Below, piece by piece: positions 27,544 to 36,407 of a stretch of DNA of 64,000 bases. The notes below the pieces were generated by a model. That model saw only the letters and a list, made by a program, of their open reading frames with translations, was not told where the DNA came from and ran no database searches. The first letter of the stretch is position 1, and every line of letters begins with the position of its first letter. Source of the stretch: JAAYUD01 sp041907665 (lineage in GTDB: Bacteria; Bacteroidota; Bacteroidia; Bacteroidales; Bacteroidaceae); contig JAYRGW010000006.1 of NCBI GenBank assembly GCA_041907665.1, positions 1 through 64,000 on the forward strand. Reading direction: 5' to 3'. The translations under genes and the position numbers were made by a program.

Positions 27544-28452
27544 TCAAAGCGCTCTCTTGTACTTTGCCGGAGTCATATGAGTCACTTCATGAAATACACG
27601 AGTAAAATGATAACGATTCGAAAAACCTGTTTGATTCGCGACTTGGTCTATCGACATATTAGTATGTAAGAACAACGAACAAGCATGATCTATACGCTGT
27701 TGACGGACGTAGTTTTGCAATGTCATCCCTACTTCTTCTTTAAAAATTCGCGAAAAAGAATTGGTCGTAATACATACTTGCTCAGCCAAAGCTTCGTTAG
27801 AAAGATCTTCTTTCAGATGTGTCCTAATGTAATCGATTATCTTAACAATACGGTTATCCAGCGGTGACTGCTCCCATATACTGCTATCCATTTCGGAAAG
27901 CGATGAACCAATAAGTGAATGTATAGCAAAATAAGTAGCCGCATCAAACACCTTATTCTCGACAAGTAAATACGTACGTATCTTCTGAATCATGGCCTTT
28001 GCATTTTCATCCAAAGCAAAACGATAAATACCGGGATGATTCACAATATACGGATAGTTCAGATTAAAATGAATAAACAGATGCCCTATAGCTCCATCCT
28101 TCAAAAGCTCTCCACGCCGATTTTCATCCATCGTCGTCAAGCTACCTCCAGTAAGCCGATAGCTATCTTTTGGTATAACATTTTCGTAAAGCCATGTCGA
28201 ATAGTCGGTATTGGGCGCAATGAGATAAATATAGTCAGGTTGCAGATCAAACACTTCACCATTATATTGCATGTGTGCTCCTTCATGAGAATTATAATAA
28301 AGCCGCCAAAAAGGAAATCCCAGTCTGGAATGTTCCCAATGGAGAAGCCACCAATATCTACAGCAAAGCAACTGTAAAGTAAACTTCGGAAATGTCTGAA
28401 CAGTTCCGGAAGGATCACCGGTGAATGGCTCTTTTGTAAAAACTTTATCCAT
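27544..28452 (-). CDS. AraC-family transcriptional regulator
   Basis: The 302-residue protein has an N-terminal ligand-sensing domain of cupin type (about 20-170, FWRLYYNSHEGAHMQYNGEVFDLQPDYIYLIAPN) and a C-terminal double helix-turn-helix at about 200-302. The first helix-turn-helix contains LSNEALAEQVCITTNSFSRIFKEEVG and the second SIDQVANQTGFSNRYHFTRVFHEVTHMTPAKYK, both matching AraC/XylS. The ligand is unknown. It is convergent with the secreted unknown protein and divergent from the YgbA-like gene. Confidence 0.92.
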   Translation of the reverse strand: MDKVFTKEPFTGDPSGTVQTFPKFTLQLLCCRYWWLLHWEHSRLGFPFWRLYYNSHEGAHMQYNGEVFDLQPDYIYLIAPNTDYSTWLYENVIPKDSYRLTGGSLTTMDENRRGELLKDGAIGHLFIHFNLNYPYIVNHPGIYRFALDENAKAMIQKIRTYLLVENKVFDAATYFAIHSLIGSSLSEMDSSIWEQSPLDNRIVKIIDYIRTHLKEDLSNEALAEQVCITTNSFSRIFKEEVGMTLQNYVRQQRIDHACSLFLHTNMSIDQVANQTGFSNRYHFTRVFHEVTHMTPAKYKRAL

Positions 28453-28702
28453 ATTATTACTCTTCGTTTAATGGCGGTAAAAATAGTGATTATAGTTAAC
28501 GCAACAAAAGGAAAAAGGCCTTTTTTGTAGGAAAAAGACACAAAATATCCGAAACAGATAAAAATTTGGTATAAATTACTTTATTTATTTCGATAGCCAT
28601 TCTATCCGGCGAAGCCATATATCCCGAAAAACAAACAAAGGAATCTTCTTGTAGAATATTCACTTTTTGGTTAAAGAATGACCTAGCACCAACCAAAACT
28701 GT

Positions 28703-28710
28703 TACCTTTG
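28703..28710 (+). promoter_or_regulatory. -7 box (TACCTTTG) for the YgbA-like gene
   Basis: TACCTTTG lies 21 bases upstream of the ATG at 28731, leaving a leader of about 14 bases. No -33 partner at the right spacing was found. Confidence 0.6.
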
Positions 28711-28730
28711 CAATTCATAAAATAGAAACA

Positions 28731-29024
28731 ATGAAATCGGAAATAGAAGAAGACAAACAAATCGTGTCATACATGATATCCCTTTATTGCAGACATAAAG
28801 AAGGTAACGCTACTTTATGCACTTCTTGCCAAGCATTATTGAAATATGCCACCACTCGTCTTCAACATTGTAAGTATGGATCTCAAAAACCTACTTGCAA
28901 AAAATGTCCTATTCACTGTTATCGTCCCGATATGCGCATTGCCATGCAAAAGGTCATGAGATATGCGGGGCCACGAATGATTATATACCATCCATGGATT
29001 TCTATCAAGCATTGGCTCTCTTGA
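28731..29024 (+). CDS. YgbA-like (nitrous oxide-stimulated promoter family) Cys-rich protein
   Basis: The 97-residue protein has seven cysteines arranged as C20, C30-x-x-C33, C47, C56-x-x-C59 and C63 (LCTSCQALLKYA; CKKCPIHCYRPDMR). This arrangement and ending (MRYAGPRMIIYHP) are typical of the family annotated as nitrous oxide-stimulated promoter protein, E. coli YgbA. YgbA has been linked to recovery from nitrosative stress. The cysteines could bind iron or another metal. It has its own promoter and is divergent from the AraC gene, which might control it. Confidence 0.85.
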   Translation: MKSEIEEDKQIVSYMISLYCRHKEGNATLCTSCQALLKYATTRLQHCKYGSQKPTCKKCPIHCYRPDMRIAMQKVMRYAGPRMIIYHPWISIKHWLS

Positions 29025-29215
29025 ATTTCAGACAAAGAAATTCAAAACGATATAAGATGAAGAAGAAAAATATGGAAAGGAGACATTTATTATGTACTTT
29101 TTCTTTAAATTTGCAGCAAAGGTTTTATCATTAGCCTAATGCACTAATACAAAAAATAAAAAATGCTGGTGAAGGTGTTCTATCTGCAATAGTTCTCTTT
29201 CCTTTGCGCTATGGT

Positions 29216-32200
29216 ATGAGGTTTTGTTCGAAACAAATAGTTGAATTGTGTAGATTGCTTCCGGTGCTATTTTGCATGGCCAGTATCACTGCTATGGCCC
29301 AAGTTCAGGATTACAGAACGTTCCGAAATATTTCGCTCGGTGTTTCTACTGCTGCCAATTGTTTTGTACAGGATTCTGAGGGAATGATTTGGGTAGGGTC
29401 GGAGAAAGGGCTCTATACTTACGACGGCTTTTCCATTTATCCGCATTACGAATTGGGCAAATTATCTAATACTCATATCTATTGTGCCATTCGAGTAGGT
29501 AATTCCCGGTTTTATATGGGATCGGACAACGGTTTACTTATCTATAATTATCGTACCGAATGCTATGAAAACAACCCCTCTATTGCTCCTCGAGACATCC
29601 GTTGTATGGCTCGTGATGGAGATAATGTGTGGCTGGGTTCTATAAACGGACTATATCTTTATAGTATTACTACCGATAGGTGCATTCGTTTTCGTGCCGG
29701 TGGCGGATTGCCTCACAATACTATTTATTCTCTCATTAAAGCTTCGGACGGTAGAGTGTATATAGGAACTTACAATGGCTTTTGTTATTATGATGCGAAA
29801 AAACGCACTTTCTCTCGTATTGCATTACCCGATATCGGTCGTAAAAACAATCTTTTTATCAATTCTTTGCTCGAAGATCGCTTAAGGCATTGTATCTGGA
29901 TCGGTACGGAGGGCGATCTTTATCGTTACGATTTGTCTACAAAGCAAGTTTCGTGTATTCGTATGTATCATGGCAATTCGGTAAAGACGCTGACGCTCGA
30001 CAGTCGTAACCGATTATTGGTAGGCACAGACGACGGCCTGCATCTATTTGACGGTAGAGCCGATAAGTATATTTATCATGATTCGCGCAATGCTTCATCT
30101 CTATCGGGAGATATTGTATGGGGGCTCTTTACTGATGTACAAGGAAATGTCTGGATAGGTACTGATGGCGGTATCTCAATTGCTTCGAGTATCCTTGCAG
30201 AGCGGTTTATACCTATTTCTCAGATAACGGGATTGGGGAATGGCAATCAATTTTATACGATTTATCGGGATGCGAAAGCGCGGTTGTGGTTGGGAGGCTC
30301 CAATGGTTTGATTCAATCGGATGCACATCTCGGGGCAGGTGCTTCTTCGAAATGGTATAGAGTGGGAAGCGATGTATTTCCTCTTCGACACAATCACATT
30401 CGGAGTATTTATCAAGATAGGGACAAGAAACTTTGGATAGCTACCGATGGAGGTATTATGCAGCTGGACGAAAGTAGTGGTCAGTGGCGGCATTATAATT
30501 TGGTAGATCGCAGTCATTCTTTTAATGCCAATTGGGCCTATGATCTATTTGAAGATGCCAAGGGTCGATTGTGGGTAGCTACGTGTATGGGAGGAATTTT
30601 AGTTGTAGACAAACATAAACTGGAACGTAGCAGTTCTATATGTGAAGCCGATTATAGCCTTAACCGCAGCAATGGACTTGCTGGAATGTATATAGGTCAA
30701 ATAGCTCCCGATCGGGCAGGAAATGCATGGGCTCTGCTTTATAATAATGGTATAGGTGTTCAGAAAATTGATATGAGAACCATGAAGGTCTCTACTTTAT
30801 CGGCTCTTAATTCATATCATATTGGGCAGAATAGCCGATTGTTGGTCGATGGTGAAGGACGTATTTGGATTGCTTATCCTGGTGGAGTCTTTCAACTTTC
30901 TTCGGCGGGACGGCAATTGAGACGTATCTCTTTTGGTGATAACTACGAATGTCAGATACTGTCTATGACGGAAGTGAAAAATAAAATATGGATCAGTTCG
31001 ACTGACGGAATATGGATTGTCGACAAAAAGTCCGGGCGAGTAGAACAACGGGGTAGTGATAGTATTGACTTCACATGCTTGTGGTACAATGTTGTAGATA
31101 ATCTCATATACATGGGCTATAGAGATGGTATTGCCGTTTCATCGCCCGAGAGCTTTTGTAGAGATGGGGAGGGACATCGGTTGCAATTGACGGCGATTTA
31201 TGTAAACAATACATTGATGCCTGTGCAGCAAAGTCAAAGTGTGCGCTATTTGTCTTCGCTAGAGTTCAGCCACAACGAGAATCATATCGTGTTTTGCTTT
31301 TCTGATTTGCCTTATTCGTTGGCTGAAAAAAATAAGTACGCGTTCAAACTTGATGGGGAGGATAAAGATTGGAACACTTTGCCTCCGGGAACCAACCAAA
31401 TAGCTTTCAATAATCTTAAGCCCGGTAGTTATCATTTAATCGTCAAATGTGTCGGAACATTGAATGGTGGAGGTGGATTACTCGATATTCCTTTTATTAT
31501 TCTTCCGCCTTGGTATCTCACTTGGTGGGCAAAGACTCTTTATTTGCTTATTATTGTCGGCTTTCTGTTGTGGATTGTGAATTTCTATCGTATACGCAAC
31601 AAACTTCACATCGAACGCTTGGAGAAGAGACAAATAGCAGAACAAGCAAGACTCAAGATGGATTTCTTTGCAAATGTATCTCATGATTTTAAAACTCCTT
31701 TGAGTATGATCATCGCCCCGGTTAGCAGGTTGCTTCTGGAAGTGAAAAGCGAAGTAATGAAGAAACAGCTTGAAACCGTAGAGCGTAATGCGATGAAACT
31801 TAATTCGATGACTCAGCAAATATTGGACTTTGATCGTATAGAGAATCAGTCCAATGCAACGTTAATGTTGAGTAAAGTAGATTATGTGAGTTTCGTGCGG
31901 AAAATTTTCGACGGTTTTGTACAAGATAGTTTTAAGGAGAAAGATCAAAAAGGTATTTTTAGTTCGGACCAAGATACTTTTTATGTGGAAATCGACATGC
32001 TGAAGATGGAATCGGCAATTGCCAACGTATTGAGCAATGCATCGAAATATTCGCCTCGTGGGCGGACGATAGAGATGAAAGTCATCAGTGGTGAAGATTC
32101 TTTGCAGGTTGTAGTGAGCGATAATGGTGTTGGTATCCCTCAGAAAGATTTACCCTATGTCTCTCAGCGTTTTTTTCAATCTTCCAAAACGGTAGGAGAA

Positions 32201-33115
32201 AAGTTGGGTACCGGTATCGGGCTCTATTTATCGCGTGCTTATACAGAATTGCATGGGGGCTCTTTTCAGATATCTTCTGTCGAAGGCAAAGGTACTACTG
32301 TAAAGATAAGCCTCCCTTCAAAGAAACCTGATGCAGATCTTTCGTTCATCCCTTCGCCAGATACTCCTCAACCTACGGTTCTGATTGTTGAAGATGAAGA
32401 AGAAATGGGGGCTTTCATTGTCGATGTATTGTCCGAGTCGTTTCATTGCGAATGGGCCCGGAATGGTAAAATAGGAATCGAAAAAGCACAAACGTTGTTG
32501 CCTGATCTTATTGTGACCGATGTGCTGATGCCCGAAATGAATGGGCTCGAAATGTGTCGTCAAATTCGTAAGTATATCCCGACTTCGGTAATACCTGTTA
32601 TTATGCTCACCGGTAAAAGTGATCGTCAGACAGAGTTGGACAGTATTCGAATGAACATTGATATTTTCTTGTCCAAGCCTTTTGATGCCAATGTGTTGTT
32701 GCTTCGCGCCAAGCAGTTGGTGGGCAACCACGAACGTAAAGAGGTGAAAGAACGCATAGAGCAGCTTTCCGTTCCGCAAGAAATTCAGGCCATATCGGGT
32801 GACGAGAAATTCCTTCAGGAAATCACTCGTATGATAGAAGACCGTATTAGCGATTACGATTTGAATGTCAATTCGCTTTGCGAACAGTATGGTATCGCTA
32901 GTAAGCAACTTTATCGCAAACTGAAGCAGCTCACCGGGCAAACGCCTGTGGAATATATCAAGTCTATTCGTATGAAGAAAGCTGCCATGTTACTCGAACA
33001 ACACAAATTTACCATTGCCGAGGTGATGTATATGGTTGGATTTTCCAATTCATCGTACTTTTCCAAATGTTTTCAGGCTGCTTTTGGCAAAACGCCGAGA
33101 CAATATGTAGAATGA
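29216..33115 (+). CDS. Hybrid two-component system sensor/regulator (HTCS)
   Basis: The 1300-residue protein combines all parts of a Bacteroides HTCS: a signal peptide, a periplasmic two-component propeller of about 14 repeats (WVGSEKGLYTYDGF, WLGSINGLYLYS, WIGTDGGISIAS), a Y_Y_Y domain (near 680-745), one membrane helix (LYLLIIVGFLLWIVNFY), HisKA with histidine 823 (FFANVSHDFKTPLSM), a HATPase (DNGVGIPQ; GTGIGLYLS), a receiver with aspartate 1102 (LIVTDVLMPEMNG) and a C-terminal AraC helix-turn-helix. Such proteins bind an oligosaccharide in the periplasm and activate a glycan locus. An in-frame TTG at 29204 overlaps a weak -7-like box (TTCCTTTG, 29199-29206), so ATG 29216 is chosen. No glycan genes touch it. 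Confidence 0.93.
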   Translation: MRFCSKQIVELCRLLPVLFCMASITAMAQVQDYRTFRNISLGVSTAANCFVQDSEGMIWVGSEKGLYTYDGFSIYPHYELGKLSNTHIYCAIRVGNSRFYMGSDNGLLIYNYRTECYENNPSIAPRDIRCMARDGDNVWLGSINGLYLYSITTDRCIRFRAGGGLPHNTIYSLIKASDGRVYIGTYNGFCYYDAKKRTFSRIALPDIGRKNNLFINSLLEDRLRHCIWIGTEGDLYRYDLSTKQVSCIRMYHGNSVKTLTLDSRNRLLVGTDDGLHLFDGRADKYIYHDSRNASSLSGDIVWGLFTDVQGNVWIGTDGGISIASSILAERFIPISQITGLGNGNQFYTIYRDAKARLWLGGSNGLIQSDAHLGAGASSKWYRVGSDVFPLRHNHIRSIYQDRDKKLWIATDGGIMQLDESSGQWRHYNLVDRSHSFNANWAYDLFEDAKGRLWVATCMGGILVVDKHKLERSSSICEADYSLNRSNGLAGMYIGQIAPDRAGNAWALLYNNGIGVQKIDMRTMKVSTLSALNSYHIGQNSRLLVDGEGRIWIAYPGGVFQLSSAGRQLRRISFGDNYECQILSMTEVKNKIWISSTDGIWIVDKKSGRVEQRGSDSIDFTCLWYNVVDNLIYMGYRDGIAVSSPESFCRDGEGHRLQLTAIYVNNTLMPVQQSQSVRYLSSLEFSHNENHIVFCFSDLPYSLAEKNKYAFKLDGEDKDWNTLPPGTNQIAFNNLKPGSYHLIVKCVGTLNGGGGLLDIPFIILPPWYLTWWAKTLYLLIIVGFLLWIVNFYRIRNKLHIERLEKRQIAEQARLKMDFFANVSHDFKTPLSMIIAPVSRLLLEVKSEVMKKQLETVERNAMKLNSMTQQILDFDRIENQSNATLMLSKVDYVSFVRKIFDGFVQDSFKEKDQKGIFSSDQDTFYVEIDMLKMESAIANVLSNASKYSPRGRTIEMKVISGEDSLQVVVSDNGVGIPQKDLPYVSQRFFQSSKTVGEKLGTGIGLYLSRAYTELHGGSFQISSVEGKGTTVKISLPSKKPDADLSFIPSPDTPQPTVLIVEDEEEMGAFIVDVLSESFHCEWARNGKIGIEKAQTLLPDLIVTDVLMPEMNGLEMCRQIRKYIPTSVIPVIMLTGKSDRQTELDSIRMNIDIFLSKPFDANVLLLRAKQLVGNHERKEVKERIEQLSVPQEIQAISGDEKFLQEITRMIEDRISDYDLNVNSLCEQYGIASKQLYRKLKQLTGQTPVEYIKSIRMKKAAMLLEQHKFTIAEVMYMVGFSNSSYFSKCFQAAFGKTPRQYVE

Positions 33116-33147
33116 AAAGACGATGTGTCAATAGTGTTGTCTATTAG

Positions 33148-33187
33148 AAAATTACCCTCGTCACAAATAAAGTTGTAACGAGGGTAA
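33148..33187. terminator. Bidirectional terminator between HTCS and Cus operon
   Basis: TTACCCTCGT (33152-33161) pairs perfectly with ACGAGGGTAA (33178-33187), and ACAA (33163-33166) with TTGT (33173-33176) extends the stem past a C.A mismatch. On the minus strand it is followed by TTTTCT. It serves the convergent ends of the HTCS gene (33115) and the HMA gene (33236). Confidence 0.8.
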
Positions 33188-33235
33188 CATATTGCATCAA
33201 ATTCAGCCTTTTAGAGGTGAATGTGTTGCCGATTC

Positions 33236-33622
33236 TTATTTGCGATCATAGTGGCAGCAATCGGGTAGGGCTTGATAAGCTGCTGTTGTAGCTTTTATTT
33301 TTCCTGCATCATGCCCTGCTTTTGCAATAGCCTGTTGTACTTTTATGGGGCTTGTTTGTTTTGGGTTGTAATGCAATTGCAATATTTTGCTTTTTTGATT
33401 CCATGTAGCATGCAAAACTCCCTTAACACTCATTGCCGCTCTCTCAATTCGCATTTTGCATTGTTCACATTTTCCTTTGACAAGAAATGATGTTTGAATT
33501 GTTTTTGAGGCTGGAGCCATTTGAACCATCATCAAATTGTTTTCACTTACTTTGGCTGATGCCAATGATGTGCCAAATATCGCTAAAGCGATGATTGCGA
33601 TTTTTAAAATTGTTGTTTTCAT
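33236..33622 (-). CDS. Secreted heavy-metal-associated (HMA) domain protein
   Basis: The 128-residue protein has a signal peptide (KIAIIALAIFGTSLASA) and one HMA domain at about 43-110. The metal-binding C-x-x-C is at cysteines 52 and 55 (KGKCEQCKMRIERAAMSVKGV). The end (LPDCCHYDRK) adds a CCH cluster. It is probably a periplasmic Cu(I) chaperone for the Cus efflux system; it is the last gene of that operon, 36 bases after CusB. Mercuric transport MerP is the alternative, but no mer genes are present. Confidence 0.88.
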   Translation of the reverse strand: MKTTILKIAIIALAIFGTSLASAKVSENNLMMVQMAPASKTIQTSFLVKGKCEQCKMRIERAAMSVKGVLHATWNQKSKILQLHYNPKQTSPIKVQQAIAKAGHDAGKIKATTAAYQALPDCCHYDRK

Positions 33623-33658
33623 TTTTGTTATAAAATTAATATATGTAATAAAATGTGT

Positions 33659-34921
33659 TTATCGATTCATCATACTTTCCTTCCCATCGAGTTGTGCACT
33701 GGCGTCTATGGCGAATGCTCCGTTTGTAACAACTTCGTCTCCCGTCACTAACCCGCTTAAAATGACATACGATTCTGATAACGAAGGTCCTAATATTACT
33801 TCTTTCATGGTAAACGTCGGAATTTCTGTATGGGCTGCTTTTACATAGACAATAGAACGTTTGCCAGTCCAAAGGACAGCCGATTTTGGAACAACGATTT
33901 GACCTTTGTATCGAGTAAGGTTGCATGAAAGATTTCCGGTAATAAGCATTTCCGGTTTGAACAGTCCTTTATCGTTAGATATTTCAACTCTAATGCCTGC
34001 TGTACGTGTTTGAGAGTTTATAATGCGGTCTATGAAAGATACCCTTCCATGGAATGTTTTCCCTGGCATTGCTTGGAGGGTAAATGTAATTTCCTGATCT
34101 TTTTTAATGAAAGGCAAATCTTCTTCGTAAGCCTGAAAATTGGCCCATACCTTCGATAAATTGGCTATTTGCAATAATGTGGCTCCTTGATTAACGTAAT
34201 CTCCTTGACTGACGGCTTTATTAATTACCGTTCCGTTGGTATTCGATTTTAATACTACATACGGAGAAGCGCTTTTCTTTTGAATGATAGATGCTATCTG
34301 GGCTGATGTCAAATTCCATAAATGTAATTTTTCTTTAGCGGCATTAACTAACAATCCACGCTGTTCATTATCTTTTATTTTAAGGGCCTCTACCAGTTCT
34401 TGTTCAGCAGCATACAATTCCGGTGAATAAATGATTGCCAAATTTTGCCCTTTTCTTACTTCGTCTCCTGCCGCATTGATAAATAGCCTTTCTATTCTTC
34501 CTCCTACATAAGCTGATTGTGATTGTAAAAGTCGTTCATCAGGCTGGATCTTTCCAAATAAGCGGATTGTTTTATTTACACTTCCCGTGTTGACATAACT
34601 TGTCTCTATATTGGCTAAAGCAACAGCTTCGTTGCTCAAGGTCACAACTGTAGAACCTGTAGCAGCGCTTTGTCTATTATTGCTTTCTTTTACAGGAATC
34701 AAGTCCATGTTGCATATAGGGCATTTACCGGGGTGGTCTTGCCTTATTTGTGGATGCATTGAGCATGTCCATATTTGTTTGTGAACCGCTTGCGGTTGAA
34801 CTGTCTTTACCTTTTGATCAGCTGGATGGTGAAATAGTAACCATCCTACACATAAGCCTAATAACAAGATAAATATGTATGATAGACTTTTCTTCTTTCT
34901 AAAACTTTTTCTAGATTCCAT
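33659..34921 (-). CDS. cusB: CusB-like periplasmic adaptor of Cu/Ag RND efflux pump
   Basis: The 420-residue protein has one N-terminal membrane segment (about 13-30), then a heavy-metal-binding domain at about 50-76 with cysteines 53, 67 and 70 (WTCSMHPQIRQDHPGKCPIC). The membrane-fusion domains follow: barrel-sandwich hybrid (AYVGGRIERLFINAAGDEVRKGQ), helical hairpin and beta-barrel (GTVINKAVSQGDYVNQGATLLQIANLSKVW). It links CusA in the inner membrane to CusC in the outer membrane. It follows CusC by only 2 bases. Confidence 0.93.
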   Translation of the reverse strand: MESRKSFRKKKSLSYIFILLLGLCVGWLLFHHPADQKVKTVQPQAVHKQIWTCSMHPQIRQDHPGKCPICNMDLIPVKESNNRQSAATGSTVVTLSNEAVALANIETSYVNTGSVNKTIRLFGKIQPDERLLQSQSAYVGGRIERLFINAAGDEVRKGQNLAIIYSPELYAAEQELVEALKIKDNEQRGLLVNAAKEKLHLWNLTSAQIASIIQKKSASPYVVLKSNTNGTVINKAVSQGDYVNQGATLLQIANLSKVWANFQAYEEDLPFIKKDQEITFTLQAMPGKTFHGRVSFIDRIINSQTRTAGIRVEISNDKGLFKPEMLITGNLSCNLTRYKGQIVVPKSAVLWTGKRSIVYVKAAHTEIPTFTMKEVILGPSLSESYVILSGLVTGDEVVTNGAFAIDASAQLDGKESMMNR

Positions 34922-34923
34922 TG

Positions 34924-36396
34924 CTAGTTTCTTTTTATGTTCATGTAATCGTTTTTTGCTGTCAATTTATCATATTCGGCTACAATAATATTGTATGTAC
35001 CGAGCATTTCCGCCTTTTTTAACTTATAGTTAATTAGTTCTTTCTCTGTATCTAGAATATCTGTCATAGAAGATTGACCTGTTGCGTATTCGTGATATAG
35101 CAGTTGTAAAGTTGTTTGGAGGATTTCTACTTGTTTGTTATAGAGCTTTATTTTGCGGATCGCATCTTCGGCCCGTTGTATGACAGATAGATATTGAGAC
35201 TGGAGTCTATCTGTCTCGTTGGTATAGTTTAGCTGTGCCGATTGTTTCATCAATTCTGCCTCTTTTATTTGTGCTTTATATTTTTTTCTAAAGAGGGGTA
35301 AAGATATCTTGATCATTGGCATCACCATATTCATTCCGTTCATGTTGTCTTTTGAAGCATTCATATTTGAAACATTTGCCATATCCTTTTTCTTGTTAAT
35401 CATATATTCCAAGCCGATACCGATCATTGGGTAGCTCATCTTTTTTGCCATTGTTTTTTGGGCTTCATACGATTCTTCTTCTGCTTTCCACATCGCTAAC
35501 ATGGGATCTTGAGCTGTTATTTTTTGCCACGCTTCCGGATTCGTATCAAGGAGCTGCATCGTTAGAGAGTCCGGTACTTCAATAGGTGTATTTTTATTCC
35601 TATGAAGCAATATGTTGAATAACTCTATGGCTAGGTCATATTCGGCGTTTATACTGAGCATTTGCTCCTGCAAATTGGCTTCTTCTGCTTGTAAACGTAA
35701 TAGATCACTCATTTTTGGACTACTTCTCATTTCCGTATTCATAGATGTCCCCTGCATGCTCATATTTGTTTTAGATGCAGCGGGTGCGTAGCTGTTTCGA
35801 TTCATACCATTCATTCCTGACATGTTTTCATCTTGTGAAGAAGAAGTAATGTTTGTATTTCCTCTCATGGAAGAAGAAGTGGATGGTTTGCTACTATTAG
35901 AAGGTGATTTGTATTTATAGAGCGTTATCTCTTTGACCGATTTGAGTAAGGACAGATTTTGTTGAATCGCTTGGATTTGTGCACGGATGCTAACCATTTT
36001 ATACCATTGTGCTTGAGTTTGATAAATGATATTCAGACTGCTTTCTCTAAATTTCTGATAAGAGCTTTCGGCCATCCATGTCATTTCTGATTTTGCTGCT
36101 TTTAATGCACCGAACCATGGAAACATTTGCATGAGACTTACAGTCGCCACCTGTTTTCCATTTACCAGTTCCATTGGTTTCAGATAGAATCCTAACTGTA
36201 GTTCCGGATCACTTAAAGCACCTGCGGGAGCTATTTTTTGTATTGCTGCTAAATAGGTTTTATATTGTGCGAATACGTCAGGATTATTTTTTGCTGCCAT
36301 CAACATATAGTATTGCAAACTGTCTTTTTGAGCTTTTATTGAAACAGATAGAATGAGCCCGAAAAAGATGAATAATATTTTTTTCATATTGTCCAT
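34924..36396 (-). CDS. cusC: CusC-like outer-membrane factor (TolC family) with Met-rich insertions
   Basis: The 490-residue protein has a signal peptide and two OEP repeats (long helices at about 110-260 and 370-480) of the TolC fold. Two insertions are unusual. Residues 163-230 are Ser/Asn/Met-rich, with methionines at 177, 192, 195, 198, 212, 214, 219, 223 and 229; residues 332-361 carry eight more methionines (DNMNGMNMVMPM). Methionine clusters bind Cu(I) and Ag(I), so they probably assist export or capture at the channel. It lies between CusA (11 bases) and CusB (2 bases). ATG at 36387 (residue 4) is an alternative start. Confidence 0.9.
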   Translation of the reverse strand: MDNMKKILFIFFGLILSVSIKAQKDSLQYYMLMAAKNNPDVFAQYKTYLAAIQKIAPAGALSDPELQLGFYLKPMELVNGKQVATVSLMQMFPWFGALKAAKSEMTWMAESSYQKFRESSLNIIYQTQAQWYKMVSIRAQIQAIQQNLSLLKSVKEITLYKYKSPSNSSKPSTSSSMRGNTNITSSSQDENMSGMNGMNRNSYAPAASKTNMSMQGTSMNTEMRSSPKMSDLLRLQAEEANLQEQMLSINAEYDLAIELFNILLHRNKNTPIEVPDSLTMQLLDTNPEAWQKITAQDPMLAMWKAEEESYEAQKTMAKKMSYPMIGIGLEYMINKKKDMANVSNMNASKDNMNGMNMVMPMIKISLPLFRKKYKAQIKEAELMKQSAQLNYTNETDRLQSQYLSVIQRAEDAIRKIKLYNKQVEILQTTLQLLYHEYATGQSSMTDILDTEKELINYKLKKAEMLGTYNIIVAEYDKLTAKNDYMNIKRN

Positions 36397-36407
36397 TTGT
36401 ATATAAA

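Noticed and set aside
28895..29134. 79-codon frame overlapping the YgbA-like gene
   Set aside because: It runs out of frame through a clearly conserved gene and has no promoter.
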